A DNA stretch of 64,000 nt from Thermanaerothrix solaris (GTDB lineage Bacteria; Chloroflexota; Anaerolineae; Anaerolineales; Anaerolineaceae). The DNA lies in the NCBI RefSeq assembly GCF_032334255.1, contig NZ_JAUHMF010000001.1:1612001-1676000 (forward strand), given 5' to 3'. Below the pieces are notes generated by a model. It had not been told where the DNA came from. It did not search any database and was given only the letters and a program-made list of their open reading frames with translations. The translations under genes and the position numbers were made by a program. Below, piece after piece: positions 59,694-64,000 of the stretch (within the stretch, counting starts at the first letter, position 1; every line of letters starts with the position of its first letter).

Positions 59694-61400
59694 ATGGAAC
59701 AGCCAATCATCACGATCAAAGACCTGACCTACCGCTACCGGGGGCAAAAGCGTAACGCTATCGAATCTATTTCCCTAGAGGTTAATCCCGGCGAGTTTAT
59801 TGCCATCATGGGCGCCAGCGAAGCCGGAAAAAGCACCTTAGCCGCTTGCATCAACGGTTTGGTGCCCCATTTTTTCCGTGGCAAATTCTCCGGCGAGGTC
59901 CAGGTGTGTGGCAAAAACACCCGTACATCGCGCGTTGCCGAGATGGCTGAAGTAACGGGCATGGTGTTCCAGGATTTTGAAGCCCAACTTTTTTCTACCA
60001 ATGTGGAATTAGAGGTCGCTTTTGGCCTAGAAAACTTCAATGTCCCGCGCGAGGAAATCGCGCGTCGCGTGGATGAAGCGCTCCGTTTTGTAGGGTTGGA
60101 GAACATGAAACGGCGCCCACCCGCCACCCTCTCAGGTGGACAAAAACAAAAATTGGCCATTGCTTCAGTGCTAGCAATGTACCCCAAAGTCCTGGTCATG
60201 GATGAACCGACCACCGATCTCGACCCCATAAGCAAAGCCGGGGTTTTCGAAATAGCCAATCACCTCCGGCAGCGCGATGATCTGACCCTGTTGGTGGTTG
60301 AACATGAAACCGAAGAGGTCTTAGAAGCGCAGAAAATTCTACTGCTGGATGAAGGCAAACTGATCCGTTATGCACCAGCCCATGAGGTGTTATGTGAAGT
60401 GGATCTGCTTGAGCAGCACGGCGTCATGCCCTTGGGAGTAACCAAATACTTCCATCGTATGGGCATAAACTCGCATGCGCCGCTAACCATCGCTGAAGGC
60501 CTACAAAAATTTAAAGATAACCAATGGCGACTCTCGGAGGCTACTTACGAATCGCTAAAACAACAAGACCAGGCACGCGAACAACGCTATGGGGCGCCGC
60601 TTATCCGCTGTGAAAATCTTCAATTCGCTTATCCTAACGGCACTCAAGCCTTAAGGGGAATTAACCTTGAGATTCGCCGCGGCGAAATCGTTGCCATCGT
60701 CGGGCAAAATGGCAGTGGAAAAACCACGTTGGTCAAGCATTTTAATGGGCTGCTCATGCCCACCGGTGGGCAAATCTGGGTTGATGGCCGCCCCACACGC
60801 GAACAAGGCGTGTTTGAACTCGGACGTAAAGTTGGCTATGTCTTTCAGAACCCCGATCATCAAATCTTTTCCAACACAGTTTATGATGAAGTCGCCTTCA
60901 CCCTTCGCTTGCGCAAGGTGGATGAAAAGACCATCCGACAATCTGTTACCGAAGCCCTCGAGGCCGTTGGACTGGCAGGGTATGAAAACGCCGACCCGTT
61001 CAGCCTTACCAAAAGCGGCCGCCAACGGGTTGCGGTTGCCTCGGTCTTGGCCGCCAAGCCCGAGATTCTCATCTTGGATGAGCCAACAACCGGATTGGAC
61101 TATAACGAGCAGCGCAGCATGATGAACCTGGTGCGACGGCTAAATGAGCAAGGAAGCACCATCATTTTCGTCACTCACCATATGTGGGTCGTGGCTGAGT
61201 ATGCCCACCGGGTTTACGTAATGAAAGATGGGCAAATCTTTCTCCAGGGGACAGCGCGCGAGGTGTTCTCTCACGACCAAGAATTGGTTGATGCTTACTT
61301 ACGTCCTCCTTTGCATGTTATGTTTTCCAATCAACTCGGAAAGACTTTGTTGACCGTTGATGAAATGATCGCCTGCACTGAAACACAACCCCAGGAGTGA
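59694..61400 (+). CDS. ECF transporter ATPase, two ABC domains fused
   Basis: 568 residues with two ABC cassettes. Domain 1: Walker A GASEAGKST (40-48), signature LSGGQKQKLAIASVL, Walker B VLVMDEPTTDLD. Domain 2: Walker A GQNGSGKTT (337-345), signature replaced by LTKSGRQRVAVASVL (from 438), Walker B ILILDEPTTGLD. It corresponds to EcfA and EcfA' joined in one chain, as in YkoD-like proteins. Normally one signature motif can be relaxed because the two sites are asymmetric. It energises uptake with the EcfT and S components that follow. Only GGAG at a long distance precedes the ATG. Confidence 0.92.
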   Translation: MEQPIITIKDLTYRYRGQKRNAIESISLEVNPGEFIAIMGASEAGKSTLAACINGLVPHFFRGKFSGEVQVCGKNTRTSRVAEMAEVTGMVFQDFEAQLFSTNVELEVAFGLENFNVPREEIARRVDEALRFVGLENMKRRPPATLSGGQKQKLAIASVLAMYPKVLVMDEPTTDLDPISKAGVFEIANHLRQRDDLTLLVVEHETEEVLEAQKILLLDEGKLIRYAPAHEVLCEVDLLEQHGVMPLGVTKYFHRMGINSHAPLTIAEGLQKFKDNQWRLSEATYESLKQQDQAREQRYGAPLIRCENLQFAYPNGTQALRGINLEIRRGEIVAIVGQNGSGKTTLVKHFNGLLMPTGGQIWVDGRPTREQGVFELGRKVGYVFQNPDHQIFSNTVYDEVAFTLRLRKVDEKTIRQSVTEALEAVGLAGYENADPFSLTKSGRQRVAVASVLAAKPEILILDEPTTGLDYNEQRSMMNLVRRLNEQGSTIIFVTHHMWVVAEYAHRVYVMKDGQIFLQGTAREVFSHDQELVDAYLRPPLHVMFSNQLGKTLLTVDEMIACTETQPQE

Positions 61401-61408
61401 AACGCGCC

Positions 61409-62191
61409 ATGGATTCCGAGATCTACCTCGATCGTGATACATTTTTTCACCGCTTGGACCCACGCACCAAAATCGCTATTCTTCTTATCACCTTTGTTAT
61501 TGTGCTCTATTACCAAAACCCCCTCTGGATCATGCCAATCTCGGCTTTAGTATTACTTCATGGCGTTCTGGCCGATTCTCTGATCAACCTAAAACGCATC
61601 CGCTATATCATGTTTGTTCTGGCTGTTTCGGGATTAATTTTGTGGAATTTGTTCGCCAGCGGTGAGACAAAACTGTTCTGGATCTTCACGGTCGAATCGC
61701 TGGCTTATAGCCTCGGTCGCGTTCTCATCATGCTCACCCTTATTACCGCCGGCATGATATTTATGAGCACCACACGCAACGAAGAGTTTGTAATTGGTAT
61801 GATCCGCCTTGGCCTCCCTTATCGGGTTGGTTTTGCCATCTCAACCGCCCTACGGCTAGTGCCCACCATTGTGAGCAGTGTCTTCATCATAGCCCAAGCC
61901 CAGCGCAGCCGCGGATTAGACCTGGACAGCGGGAATATCCTGGAGCGGATCCGAAAGTATTTACCCCTCTTGGTTCCCGTATTTGTCTCTACGATACGTA
62001 ATACAAACGTGTTTGGTATGGCTTTGGAAGCCAAAGGGTTCGGTGCCCGCGAAGAACGCACCTTTTACTTGGACGTCAAAATGCAGCGTGCGGATTACTG
62101 GATGTTGGGGTTAATGTTTGTGATCTTTATTGTCACCACTTACCTCAAGATCCGTGGATTCGGCAACATCCCGGGTCTGATCCGCTTCTAA
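61409..62191 (+). CDS. ecfT: ECF transporter transmembrane component EcfT
   Basis: The ATG at 61409 has AGGAG 11 nt upstream; an in-frame GTG at 61397 overlaps the previous stop. About 260 residues with 5-6 membrane helices. The N-terminal text FFHRLDPRTKIAILLITFVIVLYY is typical. The two coupling-helix motifs that dock onto the ATPases appear as AQRSRGLDL and LEAKGFGAR. It links the fused ATPase to the S component encoded at the end of the operon. Confidence 0.93.
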   Translation: MDSEIYLDRDTFFHRLDPRTKIAILLITFVIVLYYQNPLWIMPISALVLLHGVLADSLINLKRIRYIMFVLAVSGLILWNLFASGETKLFWIFTVESLAYSLGRVLIMLTLITAGMIFMSTTRNEEFVIGMIRLGLPYRVGFAISTALRLVPTIVSSVFIIAQAQRSRGLDLDSGNILERIRKYLPLLVPVFVSTIRNTNVFGMALEAKGFGAREERTFYLDVKMQRADYWMLGLMFVIFIVTTYLKIRGFGNIPGLIRF

Positions 62192-62216
62192 AACCCTACG
62201 AGGAGAAAAAGCCTTT

Positions 62217-63008
62217 ATGCGCGCAGCGATCATCGGAGGTACAGGTTTTGATACCATTGAGGGGATTCACCTGGAACCGGAGATAATCCATACCGCCTAT
62301 GGGGATGTCAAAGTGTATCGGGGCGGGGGCGAATGGGAAGATATCTTCTTCCTCCCTCGACATGGCATCTCCCACAGCACCCCACCCCACCGCATTAACT
62401 ATCGCGCTAACATCAAAGCCCTCCACCAATTAGGGGTTACCCATGTGCTCGCCACCTTGGCGGTGGGTTCAATTTCTGCCCATCTTCCTCCGGGTAGTCT
62501 TGTCGCGGTTGACCAATTTCTCGATTTTACCCAGAACCGAGAAGGTACCTTCTTCAACGGCGGTCAGGAAGGGTTTGCCCACACTTTGATGTCATATCCC
62601 TATTGCCCGGCCTTACGGCAGCGCATGATTGAGATTGGCGCCAAATTGGGGGTTTCTATTGTACCCAAAGGCACGTATGTGTGCACCAACGGACCGCGGT
62701 TGGAAACAGCCGCCGAAATTCGGATGTTCTCAATCTTGGGCGGTGATGTCGTTGGGATGACTGGGGTTCCTGAAGCCCCCTTGGCGCGAGAATTGGGATT
62801 GCACTATGCGGCCCTGGCTTATTCGATTAATTGGGCTGCCGGGATCGAGGCAGGAAAAGAAATTACGTTCATTGAGGAGGGGTTAGAAGCCCTCAAGAAG
62901 AGCGTCCTTACCGTATTCCTTCAAACCCTACGCAGTTCAGACTTTCCTTCTTGTGAGTGTGAATCATCACGGTTAATGTTCCATCCGCCCGAGGAAGAAC
63001 GCGCTTAA
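62217..63008 (+). CDS. MTA/purine nucleoside phosphorylase (MTAP family)
   Basis: 263 residues. Phosphorylase text: AIIGGTGFDTIEGI at the N-terminus, FLPRHGISHSTPPHRINYRANIKAL, phosphate-site LATLAVGSIS, YVCTNGPRLETAAEIRMFSILGGDVVGMTGVPEAPLARELGLHYAALAY. It cleaves 5'-methylthioadenosine, methylthioinosine or a purine nucleoside with phosphate. Its place between EcfT and the S component implies that the transported compound is its substrate or a related nucleoside. GAGGAG precedes the start. The C-terminus is somewhat Cys/Ser-rich and of no known motif. Confidence 0.9.
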   Translation: MRAAIIGGTGFDTIEGIHLEPEIIHTAYGDVKVYRGGGEWEDIFFLPRHGISHSTPPHRINYRANIKALHQLGVTHVLATLAVGSISAHLPPGSLVAVDQFLDFTQNREGTFFNGGQEGFAHTLMSYPYCPALRQRMIEIGAKLGVSIVPKGTYVCTNGPRLETAAEIRMFSILGGDVVGMTGVPEAPLARELGLHYAALAYSINWAAGIEAGKEITFIEEGLEALKKSVLTVFLQTLRSSDFPSCECESSRLMFHPPEEERA

Positions 63009-63129
63009 GCGCTCTTCAACCTCATCCTTCGGCAGAAAGGAGGACAATTTATCGAAAGGAAACCGACTCTCGTTATTCCTCATCGTACCACTCTCTTCTC
63101 ACCCCCTATTTATCGCCAGGAGGCCCAAA

Positions 63130-63963
63130 ATGAAAGAAGTCTTTTCCATGTGGAAGAACACCCGAATGATAATCCTGACCGCGCTCTCTGCCGCCATTTA
63201 TGCTGCTGTGCTCATTCCTTTCAAGGGCGGGATCCCAATTGTGCCTGGAATTACGGAAGTCCGCCCGGCTAATGTATTTCCGGTGATCTTTGGTCTGATG
63301 TTCGGTCCGGCGGGTGCTTGGGGCTCCGCCATTGGTAATACCATCGGCGACATTTTCGGCGGCACCTTGGGCTGGGGAAGCATTTTTGGTTTCTTTGGCA
63401 ACTTCTTCCTCGGCTTCTTGCCCTATAAGATGTGGGGAGCCCTGGGCTTAGTCCCGGCAAACGATGTCTCTCAGACCATCAATTCCTGGCGCAAACTGTT
63501 AGCCTATATCATCATCGTGATTGTCTCAGCCGCGGCTTGCGCCATTATCATCGCCTGGTACCTTGATCTGGCTGGCCTGATCCCCTTTGCTTTCCTCTCT
63601 GTTGTGATCACCCTCAACAACGCTATTGCCGAGTTGGTGCTTGGGCCACCGCTGCTTCTTCTCCTTTACCCTCGGGTCAAACAGTGGGGGCTGATCTGGA
63701 CTGACATCATGGACAAAGAGGATGTTTCCCCTGGCTTCGCCCGCCAGTTGGGAGCCATTCTCGCCATTGTAGGCGCCCTGGGTGGTTTGATCGTCGGTGT
63801 CGGCATCTCCACCGGGCTCTATGGCCAGGCCCTGTTCCAGTTTGGCTCAGGCGAAAAGGGGCAGGTTGGGGTATGGCTGGGGGTTCTCCCCTTCCTCATC
63901 CTGCTCATCGTGGGTAGCCTGATGATGTCGGGCCGCGAGCAATTCGTCGAAGAAGCCGAGTAG
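63130..63963 (+). CDS. ECF transporter S component (substrate-binding membrane protein)
   Basis: 277 residues after AGGAGGCCC. The N-terminal text MIILTALSAAIYAAVLIPFKGG and VRPANVFPVIFGLMFGPAGAWGSAIGNTIGDIFGGTLGWGSIFGFFGNF match QueT/related ECF S components; about six or seven membrane helices in all. The N-terminal helix docking on EcfT is present. It is longer than the usual 180-200 residues, with an extra C-terminal hydrophobic part (about 205-270). Which compound it binds is not deducible, but the adjacent phosphorylase points to a nucleoside or purine derivative. The gap 63009-63129 contains an AAGGAGG with no start codon behind it. Confidence 0.87.
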   Translation: MKEVFSMWKNTRMIILTALSAAIYAAVLIPFKGGIPIVPGITEVRPANVFPVIFGLMFGPAGAWGSAIGNTIGDIFGGTLGWGSIFGFFGNFFLGFLPYKMWGALGLVPANDVSQTINSWRKLLAYIIIVIVSAAACAIIIAWYLDLAGLIPFAFLSVVITLNNAIAELVLGPPLLLLLYPRVKQWGLIWTDIMDKEDVSPGFARQLGAILAIVGALGGLIVGVGISTGLYGQALFQFGSGEKGQVGVWLGVLPFLILLIVGSLMMSGREQFVEEAE

Positions 63964-64000
63964 TCCAACGTTTGTCATGGCGAGCAGGGAGTGAAAGATC

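Noticed and set aside
63009..63129. Possible small gene after AAGGAGG between the phosphorylase and S-component genes
   Set aside because: No ATG, GTG or TTG lies at suitable distance and no open frame continues.

Overview
The window looks like a chromosomal piece of a Chloroflexota bacterium, most likely class Anaerolineae. This is inferred from gene content and style, not from a marker search. The clues are many lipoproteins with Pro/Thr-rich linkers, WD40 and TPR proteins with such linkers, paired sugar ABC importers without their own ATPase, an archaeal-type fructose-1,6-bisphosphate aldolase/phosphatase (frequent in thermophiles and anaerobes), and GC-rich housekeeping genes (rpsB-tsf-pyrH, dnaK, pfk, thrC-thrB). 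No phage, integron, CRISPR array or intact insertion sequence was seen. One short decayed element with inverted ends lies near 58.2-58.6 kb.

Layout. 1-4.0 kb: a truncated Snf2-type helicase and a beta-propeller lipoprotein, both on the minus strand. 4.0-5.6 kb: a secreted subtilisin-like protease behind a strong promoter, a leader that fits a class I cyclic-di-GMP riboswitch, and an overlapping intrinsic terminator. 5.7-13.7 kb: dnaK, a class A penicillin-binding-protein-like gene whose catalytic motifs all appear lost, a membrane TPR protein and a small lipoprotein. 13.7-24.3 kb: a PEP-synthase/rifampicin-phosphotransferase-like dikinase, rpsB-tsf-pyrH, a phosphofructokinase with an altered GGDGS motif, a very large GGDEF-STAND-TPR protein, and an OsmC-like protein.

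24.3-31.8 kb is a sugar locus: a ROK repressor with an operator on each side, a solute-binding lipoprotein, two permeases, a lipoprotein GH66 dextranase-like enzyme and a cytoplasmic GH15 enzyme. Together they suggest surface cleavage of an alpha-1,6-glucan, uptake, and cytoplasmic release of glucose. After tRNA-Arg(CCU), 32.4-41.9 kb is a second, GntR-controlled sugar operon: ROK kinase, binding protein, two permeases, two Gfo/Idh/MocA proteins, NagA and a SIS-type deaminase. It should feed an N-acetylated amino sugar through GlcNAc-6-P to fructose-6-P. It has no conventional glycosidase, so the Gfo/Idh pair is its most interesting part.

41.9-56 kb holds small accessory genes (DUF488, RarD, a GbsR/MarR-CDF metal pair with a clear operator), two membrane glycosyltransferases, and a redox cluster of glutaredoxin, GroES, a thioredoxin-reductase-like flavoprotein with altered NADPH motifs and a disulfide-reductase-like flavoprotein without its redox cysteines. 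It ends with small membrane proteins and thrC-thrB. 56-64 kb has the bifunctional FBP aldolase/phosphatase, ComB, the decayed element, and an RpiR-ECF transporter-MTA/purine phosphorylase-S component operon that looks like a nucleoside uptake and salvage system.

Start sites were moved from the longest frame to a downstream codon wherever a ribosome binding site, lipobox or conserved N-terminus supported it. All functions are read from sequence motifs without database searches.
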